Assembly: GCF_001039355.2 (NCBI RefSeq)
Contig: NW_019775901.1
Coordinates: 83,595 to 147,594 of the forward strand
Length of the DNA: 64,000 nucleotides
Source of the DNA: Lingula anatina
Taxonomy: Eukaryota; Brachiopoda; Lingulata; Lingulida; Lingulidae
Direction of reading: 5' to 3'
Made by a program: the position numbers and the translations under genes. Shown here piece by piece: positions 11,101-25,000 of this stretch (positions are counted from its first letter, which is position 1; the number at the start of each line of letters is the position of its first letter). Below the pieces are notes generated by a model that did no database searches, was not told the origin of the DNA, and saw only the letters and a program-made list of their open reading frames with translations.

Positions 11101-14100
11101 ACCCCATTCTCCCCATACTGTTAATAACTAGTAACATAAAAGTGATGGGTCAAAATATCCAACATCCAGTGGTGCTTTGCTAAACACAAGGGCCCAGTTT
11201 TATAAAGGACGTTTAGCACTAACCACTGGATAAGCCTAACCAGTGGATAAATTCTCCTAAACTTAACTAAAAGATGGTTAAATTGTGTTTCATATACAGT
11301 CTTCTGACGAAAAACAACCAATTAGTTAACTGGCCAGTGTTTAACTGGATTAAATAATTATTTAAAGGTCAGTTAACTAGACTGTTAAGGTCTGGTTAGA
11401 GTTAAACACTGGTTAGTGCTAAACGTCCTTTATAAAACTGGGCCAAGCATGTTTTGTTTGGAGTTTTGTTTTTCTATGACACAAATAAGTCATAACGAAG
11501 GTAACTTTTAAAATATAACAAAAAATTGAAAACGTTTTGTTCTTTTTTCATTTTCTAAGGTGAATAGCCTTTACTGATAAGGTTACATTGGGTAATAATA
11601 TGATACATTAGCCTGGGTAAAGAGCAGGTGTATGTTAGCTCATTCTGAATGGGATGTTCAATTTTAATAGTGATCAGCCAACCAGGAGAGAGGAAATTGA
11701 TCTGTCATTTCCCAGCAGAGTGTTGGCTACTGTGTTATGTACTTAGCGTGATATGAAAGATGACACTTTATATGTTTGTAATCTGCTCTATTGTATCTTT
11801 AACTGGAAAAGTTGGTAGAACTGTTTTCAAAATCTAAGAAAGCGTGAAATTTATTTTCAGTGGGCTAAATCGAGGTTTTCAAAGTGAAACTAAGATCTGT
11901 TTTGAAGTATGAGTGTTTTATGATTGAACTTGTTTAGGTGTTTGTTGGTTTTCACATATTTTATATTATTCTCTCAAAATATATTTTGGTGCTTGGATAA
12001 ATTTTAATACCAATTTTATCTTTATTATTATTTTTTGTTTTTTATCACTGCATTATTTTTTGTCTTTATTCCTATGTTAAAATACTACTCATTTATATTA
12101 AAAGATGATATGTTTTGTGAGGCTTCAATAATTCAAAACTCAGACACTGGAAATATTCTACAGTACCATTATGTTCTGGAAAAGAGTGGAGAGAAATTAT
12201 CCCACTTAAAAAAAAGGCGTAGTTGTAACTGTGGTTATAGACTTCATTTAATGTGTTAGCTCAATAATGAAAGCCAATGTATCTTTTTTTCTTGTCTGGG
12301 AAGTTAAATTGGCAGGTGAATAATGGAACTTTTCTCAAAATAGAAAAGTGATTGTCTGCTTGCAATTCATTTCATCATATCAAATATATCTTAATAATTA
12401 CAGTATTGTAGCTTTTATAACTGAGAATTCCCAGTTGGATTTAAAATTTGATTAATTTCACAGTTTTATTTTGTGATAATGATGAATTTTTAGTAATAGT
12501 TGGGAGGATAATTATAATGGTGTAAATGCATCATAGAATGTTTTAAGAAATATATGAAATATAAATGTTAGATTCAGTCATGAAAATATCTGCGATAAAA
12601 AAATCAAAACCTGGTTTCATTTGCTGGATTTGTACAAGATAGAAATCTTTATACAAATACAGAAGCATTGGGACTTCCATCTTCCAATATATCTCATTCC
12701 TGGGATTTCATTCTCTGGAGTATTCCATTACCGGAGCCAAAAAGCCAGCAGGATGAATATTCTAGTGTTGAAGATAATCCAATAATCACACCTACATTGT
12801 AACAGAAGAGAAGAAAAAAATGAAAGCGAAACAACTATCTCCAACAGCCATCGCGCTGGCCCTGTTCACATTGATTTCTCGTTCTGCATTTTGTTCTGAA
12901 ACCAGTTTTGATCTTGCTCATGTTTCTGCCATTATCATTATGGAAGGTACCCTGTTAATCCAAGTGTAGGGCAAGGTTGTGAGATTTTCTGTAATTCATC
13001 AGAAGTTGTTCTCTTGTCCACATGCCTTGTCCCTGTGTGGATTTACAGAGCCTTGTATTACCTCTGGTATAACAAATCATTTTTGTTATGTTAGAGATTG
13101 CTTTCAATAAAAGATTGGCCAGTAGTAATGAAGTCATGGTAATCGAAGCAGATTTCTGCATGGGATAATGCAACACCATCAGGACAGAGCTTTGAACTTT
13201 GTATATTGTAATGAAACCAATATGACTTTCATCATCCCTACACCATGAAAACAATGGGACAGACCGAAGTAGGGGAAAACTGTGTGAATTGGTCCGACTT
13301 TGATTCCTAGTCCCTTTGCAGATGTCACAAATATTATGGATGTAAATTACAACACTGCTGTCAATTAAAGTGGGTTATCATGGCGAGGCAGAGGAAACAC
13401 ATTAGGGAGTGAAAGAGTCTGGAGAATTTTTTATTTTCATTGGGAAATGCCAACTGTTGAGGGTAATGGTAATTGCAGTAGCACTGGCAGAGTTGGAATT
13501 ATTTCATCGGTAGTCGTATTTGAACAGGTTTACAATCAGACATCGTCAGTCTGGCAGATTTAGAATTATTTCATCCTTAGTCAGATTTAAATTGGGGTAT
13601 TTGTAATCTGACGTCGTAGACTATTTGGTCATGCCAAAGTTTGTCCTTTCAACGCAGGATAATGATTGTTTGTATGTTGTTGTTGTCTTTTATCTCAAGT
13701 TTGTCAGGTTGGTGGTTGAACAATGTAAAACTTGGGTATTTGTCTTCAGGTGATTAATGTCCTGGTGCACACCATGTGAGTGACCACAACGTGGACAATC
13801 GGCCAATCACTGGAGTTGTGCTGTGGGAAACGTCAAGCTTGAAAGTAACAATAAACTCAAGCAGTTTTGAATTGTGACTGCCAATATTTGTTTCCTGATT
13901 CTCTCTTTCACTATTTTATTGAAAATATTTGGTGTCAACTTTTAAAATGCTCTTTTTGACTTGAATTGCTGCATCAATTAATATTGATTTATTCGGTGGA
14001 TCAATTTTCAAAGGTGCTCAGCTGCTCACTGTAACGAGCAATAACTTGGAATTGATAAAAATATGAATAAATGCAAGCAGAAATGGAAATGATATCTTTG

Positions 14101-17100
14101 AAGATATCACTTCCCAGTTGTTTACATGCAAGTCTGATTTCCCTGGTGCTGAGAAGTTGTATTGTCTGCTGGCAGTGGGCTCCCAATGCCTGATGGCATG
14201 AATATGGATGTGTCTGCTTCAATGTTTCAGGGAATTTCTCCTAGTGAATTCATCCATCTTGAACTGAATGGTTTTTCTTGCAGTCTGTAGATTTAAACTA
14301 ATAAGTGTTGGTCTTGTTGTTGTTTTTTCTTGGGGTAATAATACACAGATGCAAGTAAAACAGAAAGGCTTATTCGTTTTGCGAATTAAAGGCTGAATGT
14401 GTGACTAATATGTGATAAATTGCCATTCCCTCCTCTACATCTTGTACCCTCCTGGAAACTGAATGCAGGTAGCCGTGCCCGTTATCTTTAACATGTGCGT
14501 GCATGCAGATTTGTTATGACCAAGCACACAAATAAGTCGAAATGTGTTTATAGTATGTAATTGATTTCTTTTTAGATGGTGTCTGTTAGAGACTTTAACT
14601 CTTACAGAAAATTGCTGCAAGCTTATCATATTGGTGACCGTGTCGACTAGCTGACCAAACTAGACGTAAATCCACCATATTTGAAAACTTGGCCAAGCTA
14701 ACAGCCTTTTTTGCTCCTTTACAGGTTGTTGTTGAGTCAAAGGCCCTGGCTGACAAATACGAAAACCTGACCATAGAGGCGGGCAGCCCCATCAGTCCTG
14801 ACCTCAGGTTTGACAGACAACGGAAACACCTCTATGTCATGACAGAAAGAAAGGTAGGTGGCAGTGTTTTCAAGATGAGCCATGATGCTTTGAAATTGAT
14901 TTCATTACAGCCCTGAAGGTCAGCAAAAAAAGCTCATTGCTGGAGCAGAATCATAAAAAATGCTCTGCCACTATCCTATTAGGAGTGAACAGGTCTCTTA
15001 GGTTTTATATTGGATAATGCCAATAGACAGTCAGGGGCTTCTCACTGAAGTGCTCATTGGAGCCATGTGCTCTCTGGGTGTTTATTAATGGATAAACACA
15101 CCATAGTCAGAACAAGCTGAGAACTTATTGGGGCACCTGGCCATTGATTGCCAATTTGTCTGGTCCTGAAATGTTTGGTAATCATCCTAATGCAATCAAC
15201 ACAGGTGTTATGTTTGACCTTCATGTTCAGGATTATGATGAGTAATCAAAAGATGAAAATAAGTGTGGAGAGTGAGGTATTCCATTCACAATATTGCCCT
15301 ACCTATGCCCCACACCACACTTTTGCCATTAAGTTGTGACCTGGAGATGCCAGTTTGTATTCACCATGTGCAGTATTATTTGATTGCTTTGTCACATGCT
15401 GTGAACTCCCTTCAAAGTGCCTAAATGACGTCTCCTCTCAGCTGTTGTAGTGGCATCATATTCAGGGTGTTGTGTAAGGAGAGTAAAGGAAATCTATCTG
15501 TAATTAGCAAAAGTTGATTGTATCTAATCATTTGCTGAATTCTTGACAACATGGCATGAACTGAGCCATGTTGAAATTCATTCCACTATTTATAAGATAT
15601 GTGAACTGAACGGATTGGGTCCATGAGAATGAGGTAATTTGTATGTACTTATTAACAAGCAATCACTGAAATCTATATAGGAAGCTCTATAGTTAGTGCA
15701 AATAAACATATCTGGAATGTTTGTACAAAATCTGCTGATTTAAGCACAGAGTATTCGCAACAGGATATGGAGCTTGTTTGCTTTAGTATCTTAGCTCCCA
15801 GTGCTTTGGTTGGAGGCGGTCAATTGAGGTTGAGTGGAAAAATGTTTCTCCAGCCATTTTTTGGTTTTTTGAAAAACTCTATGGCATAAAAAAAAAAAAG
15901 TTGCTTCTTGCACTAGATAACCTTAATGTGTTGTGGACGGAACTCAGTACTCTGAAAACGGATGTCATTCCCAGCCATAAATCTCCTTGTCTGCAGTCCA
16001 GTTCTGATGATTTTTCAACACCTTACACATCAAAATACACAATACAGATGTTATTCTCGCTATGCACATTCTTTAAAAAATATTCAGTGAAACAAGAAAA
16101 AAGTCATAGTCTACACATTGGGTGGATAAAAAAATTCGTTTTCTTAAAAATACCCATCATCAGCAGGCCCGTAGCCAGCAATTTCAAAAGGGGGGTTCAT
16201 TTTCTGAAAAAGTGGACCTTTTTCCATAAAAACATCATGTACCTAAATCAAATTTTACCCAGAGTGGACCTTTTCCCAGCAAAAGGGGCGGTTCTTTCGA
16301 ACCCCCCCTGGCTACGGGCCTGATCAGCATTTGATGAATAATTTCATTATCCACTACCAAAATGGCATGGTCTTGCCTCTAGCAAGTTTTAGCTTTTATA
16401 GCAGCCATTTGTATTGTGTGCAAAAATGCTAGTCAGTAAAATGCAATGTAGGAATCCACAGCGAAACTGGTTGGGCTTTTGCCGACCCATATATTTATTG
16501 TCTGTAGGGTGGTTATCTGTTAAGCTGAGTGATGACATTTAAGTTTGCTGGCACTTTTTATAACTGTAGGGTGCTTGATGACTGTCTACAAGCGAAGGTG
16601 TGAAGTATTTCTGCCTCTCAGAGTATGATTTTGTGGTTTTTGGCAGAGAAGAAAAAAAACGAGACTCTAGGTCTGGATATGCCAGTAATTTAACCTTGTC
16701 CATGAGAAACATCGTGTGTTGACAAATTTAGCATTTCCTGTGGGTTTGCTTGTAGAATTTGTATTTGTGATGGAGGGTCTGGTCTTACGGAGAGATGAAG
16801 CCTGAGAAATCACATTTGTACAGAGTTACTTGAATTGGAAGACATTTACGCATCGGCCCAGTGTTGNCCACCATATTTGAAAACTTGGCCAAGCTAACAG
16901 CCTTTTTTGCTCCTTTACAGGTTGTTGTTGAGTCAAAGGCCCTGGCTGACAAATACGAAAACCTGACCATAGAGGCGGGCAGCCCCATCAGTCCTGACCT
17001 CAGGTTTGACAGACAACGGAAACACCTCTATGTCATGACAGAAAGAAAGGTAGGTGGCAGTGTTTTCAAGATGAGCCATGATGCTTTGAAATTGATTTCA

Positions 17101-19724
17101 TTACAGCCCTGAAGGTCAGCAAAAAAAGCTCATTGCTGGAGCAGAATCATAAAAAACTGCTCTGCCACTATCCTATTAGGAGTGAACAGGTCTCTTAGGT
17201 TTTATATTGGATAATGCCAATAGACAGTCAGGGGCTTCTCACTGAAGTGCTCATTGGAGCCATGTGCTCTCTGGGTGTTTATTAATGGATAAACACACCA
17301 TAGTCAGAACAAGCTGAGAACTTATTGGGGCACCTGGCCATTGATTGCCAATTTGTCTGGTCCTGAAATGTTTGGTAATCATCCTAATGCAATCAACACA
17401 GGTGTTATGTTTGACCTTCATGTTCAGGATTATGATGAGTAATCAAAAGATGAAAATAAGTGTGGAGAGTGAGGTATTCCATTCACAATATTGCCCTACC
17501 TATGCCCCACACCACACTTTTGCCATTAAGTTGTGACCTGGAGATGCCAGTTTGTATTCACCATGTGCAGTATTATTTGATTGCTTTGTCACATGCTGTG
17601 AACTCCCTTCAAAGTGCCTAAATGACGTCTCCTCTCAGCTGTTGTAGTGGCATCATATTCAGGGTGTTGTGTAAGGAGAGTAAAGGAAATCTATCTGTAA
17701 TTAGCAAAAGTTGATTGTATCTAATCATTTGCTGAATTCTTGACAACATGGCATGAACTGAGCCATGTTGAAATTCATTCCACTATTTATAAGATATGTG
17801 AACTGAACGGATTGGGTCCATGAGAATGAGGTAATTTGTATGTACTTATTAACAAGCAATCACTGAAATCTATATAGGAAGCTCTATAGTTAGTGCAAAT
17901 AAACATATCTGGAATGTTTGTACAAAATCTGCTGATTTAAGCACAGAGTATTCGCAACAGGATATGGAGCTTGTTTGCTTTAGTATCTTAGCTCCCAGTG
18001 CTTTGGTTGGAGGCGGTCAATTGAGGTTGAGTGGAAAAATGTTTCTCCAGCCATTTTTTGGTTTTTTGAAAAACTCTATGGCATAAAAAAAAAAAGTTGC
18101 TTCTTGCACTAGATAACCTTAATGTGTTGTGGACGGAACTCAGTACTCTGAAAACGGATGTCATTCCCAGCCATAAATCTCCTTGTCTGCAGTCCAGTTC
18201 TGATGATTTTTCAACACCTTACACATCAAAATACACAATACAGATGTTATTCTCGCTATGCACATTCTTTAAAAAATATTCAGTGAAACAAGAAAAAAGT
18301 CATAGTCTACACATTGGGTGGATAAAAAAATTCGTTTTCTTAAAAATACCCATCATCAGCAGGCCCGTAGCCAGCAATTTCAAAAGGGGGGTTCGTTTTC
18401 TGAAAAAGTGGACCTTTTTCCATAAAAACATCATGTACCTAAATCAAATTTTACCCAGAGTGGACCTTTTCCCAGCAAAAGGGGCGGTTCTTTCGAACCC
18501 CCCCTGGCTACGGGCCTGATCAGCATTTGATGAATAATTTCATTATCCACTACCAAAATGGCATGGTCTTGCCTCTAGCAAGTTTTAGCTTTTATAGCAG
18601 CCATTTGTATTGTGTGCAAAAATGCTAGTCAGTAAAATGCAATGTAGGAATCCACAGCGAAACTGGTTGGGCTTTTGCCGACCCATATATTTATTGTCTG
18701 TAGGGTGGTTATCTGTTAAGCTGAGTGATGACATTTAAGTTTGCTGGCACTTTTTATAACTGTAGGGTGCTTGATGACTGTCTACAAGCGAAGGTGTGAA
18801 GTATTTCTGCCTCTCAGAGTATGATTTTGTGGTTTTTGGCAGAGAAGAAAAAAAACGAGACTCTAGGTCTGGATATGCCAGTAATTTAACCTTGTCCATG
18901 AGAAACATCGTGTGTTGACAAATTTAGCATTTCCTGTGGGTTTGCTTGTAGAATTTGTATTTGTGATGGAGGGTCTGGTCTTACGGAGAGATGAAGCCTG
19001 AGAAATCACATTTGTACAGAGTTACTTGAATTGGAAGGCATTTACGCATCGGCCCAGTGTTGAGGGCTGTTGCTTGAATGTGAATAGACGTGTGGATGAA
19101 TTTGATATGAATTAGTTCACTTTTATATTGAAAACACTGTCAGATCTCTGATATCAATTGTGAGTGCTGCAGACACCCTTATAGTGTCTTATATTAGAAA
19201 CACTGTCAGTTCTCTTATCGAAATTGTCAGCAGCTCATATATAATATACCAATATATGACCTTCAACCAAAAACACCACCAGCGTCCTAATATAAATTGT
19301 GAGCACTGCAGACTTCATTATAATGTCTTATATTAGAAATACTGTCAGTTCTGTAGTAGAAAATATGAGCAATACATATACCATCAGCATCCTGACATAA
19401 ATTGTGAACACTTGCCTACTCCATTCTGTGGTCTGTGAGTGAGCTGATGTAAGTTAACCATAATAGAACTTCCATTGGGGTGCCATGCGGACCCAGATAA
19501 CCTGGAGTGTCACCCCACTTTGCTACACCCCAGGTGACACGTACTCTTTGATGTTACGGTGATTAAAGAATTCTACCTCTAATGAGACACACACTCACAC
19601 GTGTAGGCGCACATACATAGAGGTCATCTAGTATGTCACCCTATACTGCCTATATGAGACATATGCACTTTGGTACCATAAGTGATTACATCACTACTTA
19701 CATGTGAGCGCATGCACTTCCTCT

Positions 19725-19795
<71 letters not shown>

Positions 19796-21983
19796 CATAT
19801 GCATTTACACAAAAACAAGTGTATGCTCGTGCTCATCCATACACACAGCCATACACAAACGTAGCTTCAGGGCCATACATCAAGGAAGATTCATGTTGAA
19901 TGATGTATTATGAATAGAAAATGCTTGTCACCAAAGAGATAGAGCAATGCAAAAAAGGACACAGTCATGTATTTAAATTGACTGCATTATTTTGGGCAGA
20001 GGCTTCATGGACTTGTGCCATACTGGACAAATTTTGACATCTGTTCACAATGTTCACTGCCTTTGTACAAGGCTGAAACATCAGATAAATCTGAACTGAA
20101 ATGGGATTTCATTATTGCTATAAACGTCCCACTCACCAGACAGGCTGTTTGGCAGCAGGTCCCAAATCCCCACATTACTTACAAAACCCTCCAATGGCAA
20201 CAACCTCGAGTGAATCTGAACTGAAAGGTTATTCCTCCTCATGCCCACTTTGTAATGATGTCTGTGTAATTTGAGGCAAAATCGTTCCCTTACGCATCAT
20301 TTGGAAGCGCACTCTGTTATTATGTGCTTATTATCAGATTAATTATCATTCAATTCTTACTGACTCAAATAAAATTCTATCCTTATTTGATTGTCTGTAA
20401 TTCATCGCAGAATGGGAGATTAAGGGTTGTACCCTAAATTGATGGTGTGGGTATTTTGCTTTGTGCAGATGGAATTATTTTTTGATTAAAGAAAGGGAGT
20501 CTTTTTTAACCCAATGAGAGAGTTTTGTACAGTGTTACTCATTTGTTATCTTATCTTATTGGTGTAATAAATTTGCTGAATCTTTTTTTAAAATAAAATT
20601 ATTGAATTATAAGACGTGACATGTATCTTGATTTGATCAGAATAATGTACTTAGGAATAATGAATATAGATGGATGTTATTTCAGTATAATGAGGGTAAT
20701 AGGTAGGTTAAATTATTGGTTATATTTCATTCAGCTATAATTCTCCTTTTATTGGCATAAAAAGAAGGGATTTGGAGGGGATAAAAAGAATTAGGAAAAA
20801 AGCTTTCTAGAGTTCTTATTTCATCAGGTTCACCTGAAATTCTCAGAACTGCTATTTTTTTAAAAGCCACTGAAATAAAAAAACGCCTCTTCTTTCCTTT
20901 CAAATCTTGTTATCTGCTCCAGTCAGTATCAGCAGTATATGAATTTCTGCATGCAATGTTTTGAAAATTGCCTTTAGGTTAAACTTTTGGCCCTTTATGA
21001 AAATGGCATTTGAACACTAGGCTCTCTTACACAGAAAAATCTGTCACGTTCTGTGGTAGCATTGATTAGTTGAACAAGTATTTCGGAGCTCCACCTAGAG
21101 TAAACATTACACCTCCATTAACTGCAGTTATGAGTTTATTAACGTCCTCCCTTCCTCACTGCAGCAAAACGGAAGAGAGCACTAAATTATCATGAAATAA
21201 AACACAACTTGGATTTACATCCGATAAAGAGTTGGTATAAATCACTTGTTGCTTGACACATTAAGGCTTCGTTCACATGCAATGTCTATTTTCTAAANGA
21301 CATTTACGCATCGGCCCAGTGTTTGAGGGCTGTTGCTTGAATGTGAATAGACATGTGGATGAATTTGATATGAATTAGTTCACTTTTATATTGAAAACAC
21401 TGTCAGATCCCTGATATCAATTGTGAGTGCTGCAGACACCCTTATATTGTCTTATATTAGAAACACTGTCAGTTCTCTTATCGAAATTGTCAGCAGCTCA
21501 TATATACCAATATATGACCTTCAACCAAAAACACCACCAGCGTCCTAATATAAATTGTGAGCACTGCAGGCTTCATTATAATGTCTTATATTAGAAATAC
21601 TGTCAGTTCTGTAGTAGAAATTTTGAGCAATACGTATACCATCAGCGTCCTGACATAAATTGTGAGCACTTGCCTACTCCATTCTGTGGTCTGTGAGTGA
21701 GCTGATGTAAGTTCACCATATTGGAACTTCCATTGGGGTGCCATGGGGAGCCAGATAACCTTGAGTGTCACCCCACTTTGCTACACCCCAGGTGACGCGT
21801 ACTCTTTGATGTTACGGTGATTAAAGAATTCTACCTCTTATGAGACACACACTCACATGTGTAGGCGCACATACATAGAGGTCATCTAGTATGTCACCCT
21901 ATACTGCCTATATGAGACATATGCACTTTGGTACCATAAGTGATTACATCACTACTTACATGTGAGCGCATGCACTTCCTCTC

Positions 21984-22015
<32 letters not shown>

Positions 22016-25000
22016 CATATACATTTACACACAAACAAGTGTGTGCTTGTGCTCATCCATACACACAGCCATACACAAACGTAGCTTCAGGGCCATACAT
22101 CAAGGAAGATTCATGTTGAATGATGTATTATGAATAGAAAATGCTTGTCACCAAAGAGATAGAGCAATGCAAAAAAGGACACAGTCATGTATTTAAATTG
22201 ACTGCATTATTTTGGGCAGAGGCTTCATGGACTTGTGCCATACAGGACAAATTTTGACATCTGTTCACAATGTTCACTGCCTTTGTACAAGGCTGAAACA
22301 TCAGATAAATCTGAACTGAAATGGGATTTCATTATTGCTATAAACATCCCACTCACCAGACAGGCTGTTTGGCAGCAGGTCCCAAATCCCCACATTACTT
22401 ACAAAACCCTCCAATGGCAACAACCTCGAGTGAATCTGAACTGAAAGGTTATTCCTCCTCATGCCCACTTTGTAACGATGTCTGTGTAATTTGAGGCAAA
22501 ATCGTTCCCTTACGCATCATTTGGAAGCGCACTCTGTTATTATGTGCTTATTATCAGATTAATTATCATTCAATTCTTACTGACTCAAATAAAATTCTAT
22601 CCTTATTTGATTGTCTGTAATTCATCGCAGAATGGGAGATTAGGGGTTGTACCCTAAATTGATGGTGCGGTACATTGCTTTGTGCAGATGGAATTATTTT
22701 TTGATTAAAGAAAAGGAGTCTTTTTTTTTAACCCAATGAGAGAGTTTTGTACAGTGTTACTCATTTGTTATCTTATCTTATTGGTGTAATAAATTTGCTG
22801 AATCTTTTTTTAAAATAAAATTATTGAATTATAAGACGTGACATGTATCTTGATTTGATCAGAATAATGTACTTAGGAATAATGAATATAGATGGATGTT
22901 ATTTCAGTATAAAAAGGGTAATAGGTAGGTTAAATTATTGGTTATATTTCATTCAGCTATAATTCTCCTTTTATTGGCATAAAAAGAAGGGATTTGGAGG
23001 GGATAAAAAGAATTAGGAAAAAAGCTTTCTAGAGTTCTTATTTCATCAGGTTCACTTGAAATTCTCAGAACTGCTATTTTTTTAAAAGCCACTGAAATAA
23101 AAAAACGCCTCTTCTTTCCTTTCAAATCTTGTTATCTGCTCCAGTCAGTATCAGCAGTATATGAATTTCTGCATGCAATGTTTTGAAAATTGCCTTTAGG
23201 TTAAACTTTTGGCCCTTTATGAAAATGGCATTTGAACACTAGGCTCTCTTACACAGAAAAATCTGTCACGTTCTGTGGTAGCATTGATTAGTTGAACAAG
23301 TATTTCGGAGCTCCACCTAGAGTAAACATTACACCTCCATTAACCACAGTTATGAGTTTATTAACGTCCTCCCTTCCTCACTGCAGCAAAACGGAAGAGA
23401 GCACTAAATTATCATGAAATAAAACACAACTTGGATTTACATCCGATAAAGAGTTGATATAAATCACTTGTTGCTTGACACATTAAAACAGTTGGATGTA
23501 TTGGCACATGATTCTTTCTTAAATTTTATCGTTTATTTCTCACTGTTTTCATAACAATCTGTAACAATAAGCAATCTCATATTTGCCACATTCTCTGTCC
23601 TTGGAGAGTATTTAGAGCTCTGTCAGGCCTTTTTATGAATCTGATGAGTAGGATAAATGGTATTTTAAATGAAGAATATTAGACTGTTTAAAGTGTTGTG
23701 AAATTTTGTGTTGAGAGGGTGAAACTGAAAAAAAATGCTTGATAGAATAAAGAACATTCAGTGCAGATAAATCTGATGTTTCTGCGTAGTACCGAGCCAG
23801 TGAACATTGTGAACAGGTGTAAAAAATGTCCTGCATAGCACAAGTCCACAAGGTCTCTGCCCAACATAATGCAGTCAACTTATATACATGACTGCTGGAG
23901 TCTCTATTTTAGCAAGATATTACTGTTATGCCATTGATGTTTGGTTGCCTGGCAAACCTGACTTGAAAGCAACAGGTGTGAATCTGACAGCCATCACAAT
24001 GCTGGTTTGGGGCCCTGAATCACGCTACAATATCGGAAGTATGGATTTCAAATGCTTGATCACTTTCTCTCGCCACATTTTGGCACCTTGTGTCTTGCAT
24101 GAGGAAGAATTATGTGGATTGGTTTGATGGTTGCATGAAAAAAAATATGAGCTGATTTTTTTATCTCACTAGATTAACTGGGGCACATGCTTGGCAAATA
24201 CCAGAGACACATCAAAGCAGGTATCTGTAACATTGTGCGTGTATTCTCTGATCATTTTTGCCAGAGAGCGAGGTTTTTTGCCGTTTCATTTTGCAGACTC
24301 ATTCAAGGTATGCAACAGAAAAAAAGGAGGTGGAACTTGAAATGAGTGATGTGGTGTGGATTATGCAATAGGAAATCTGCATGCTCTCTCTCTCTCTCTC
24401 TCTCGCTCTCTCTCGCTCTCTCTCTCGCTCTCGCTCTCTCTCGCNNNNNNNNNNNNNNNNNNNNNNNNNNNNNNNNNNNNNNNNNNNNNNNNNNNNNNNN
24501 NNNNNNNNNNNNNNNNNNNNNNNNNNNNNNNNNNNNNNNNNNNNNNNNNNNNNNNNNNNNNNNNNNNNNNNNNNNNNNNNNNNNNNNNNNNNNNNNNNNN
24601 NNNNNNNNNNNNNNNNNNNNNNNNNNNNNNNNNNNNNNNNNNNNNNNNNNNNNNNNNNNNNNNNNNNNNNNNNNNNNNNNNNNNNNNNNNNNNNNNNNNN
24701 NNNNNNNNNNNNNNNNNNNNNNNNNNNNNNNNNNNNNNNNNNNNNNNNNNNNNNNNNNNNNNNNNNNNNNNNNNNNNNNNNNNNNNNNNNNNNNNNNNNN
24801 NNNNNNNNNNNNNNNNNNNNNNNNNNNNNNNNNNNNNNNNNNNNNNNNNNNNNNNNNNCTCTCTCTCTCCATATCACTGGGTGGGGGGTGTTTTCTCTTC
24901 ACAACATTGAAGACATAACTGATATCATTGATTTTTCTGCTATATGGTTTATGGTAATCACTTGTTTTGTCCAGTGTTGGTTCATGAATACCCCAGCAAG

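Larger units (their letters stand above)
9821..14724 (+). other. Intron 2 (4.9 kb)
   Basis: AT-rich intron inside the Sema domain. It contains a short inverted-repeat element (11191-11444) and a diverged 67-bp tandem repeat (13484-13620). No coding sequence was recognised. Confidence 0.8.
14672..16866. repeat. Duplicated block 1, copy A (contig end)
   Basis: These 2.2 kb are repeated at 16868-19062 with a constant offset of 2196 bp near the start and only scattered substitutions and 1-bp indels. Copy A ends at the single N at 16867. It includes exon 3. It is interpreted as the primary haplotype contig end. Confidence 0.9.
16868..19062. repeat. Duplicated block 1, copy B (contig start)
   Basis: Copy B begins immediately after the N at 16867 and matches 14672-16866, including exon 3, the hAT-like element and poly-A tracts of slightly different length. 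It continues without a break into sequence that is in turn repeated after the next N. Confidence 0.9.
21299..23486. repeat. Duplicated block 2, copy C (contig start)
   Basis: Begins directly after the N at 21298 with GACATTTACGCATCGGCCCA. The same string ends the contig before the first N (from 16840). Copy C therefore appears to continue the contig that ended at 16866, on the same haplotype. Confidence 0.88.

Noticed and set aside
15901-16323. 140-residue open frame, repeated at 18097-18519
   Set aside because: Its C-terminal part is the hAT-like MITE, and the second copy is the duplicated haplotype. No domain was recognised and the composition is intron-like.
16921-17049. True tandem duplication of exon 3
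   Set aside because: Intron sequence on both sides is duplicated almost perfectly and is bounded by single Ns, so an unmerged allele is simpler.
19636-19913. Three open frames rich in Thr-His or Cys-Val
   Set aside because: They are translations of the CA/TG microsatellite.
20015-20224. 69-residue open frame with a copy at 22235-22444
   Set aside because: It lies in the dispersed or inverted repeat arm. The similarity between copies is DNA-level duplication from the assembly, not coding conservation.
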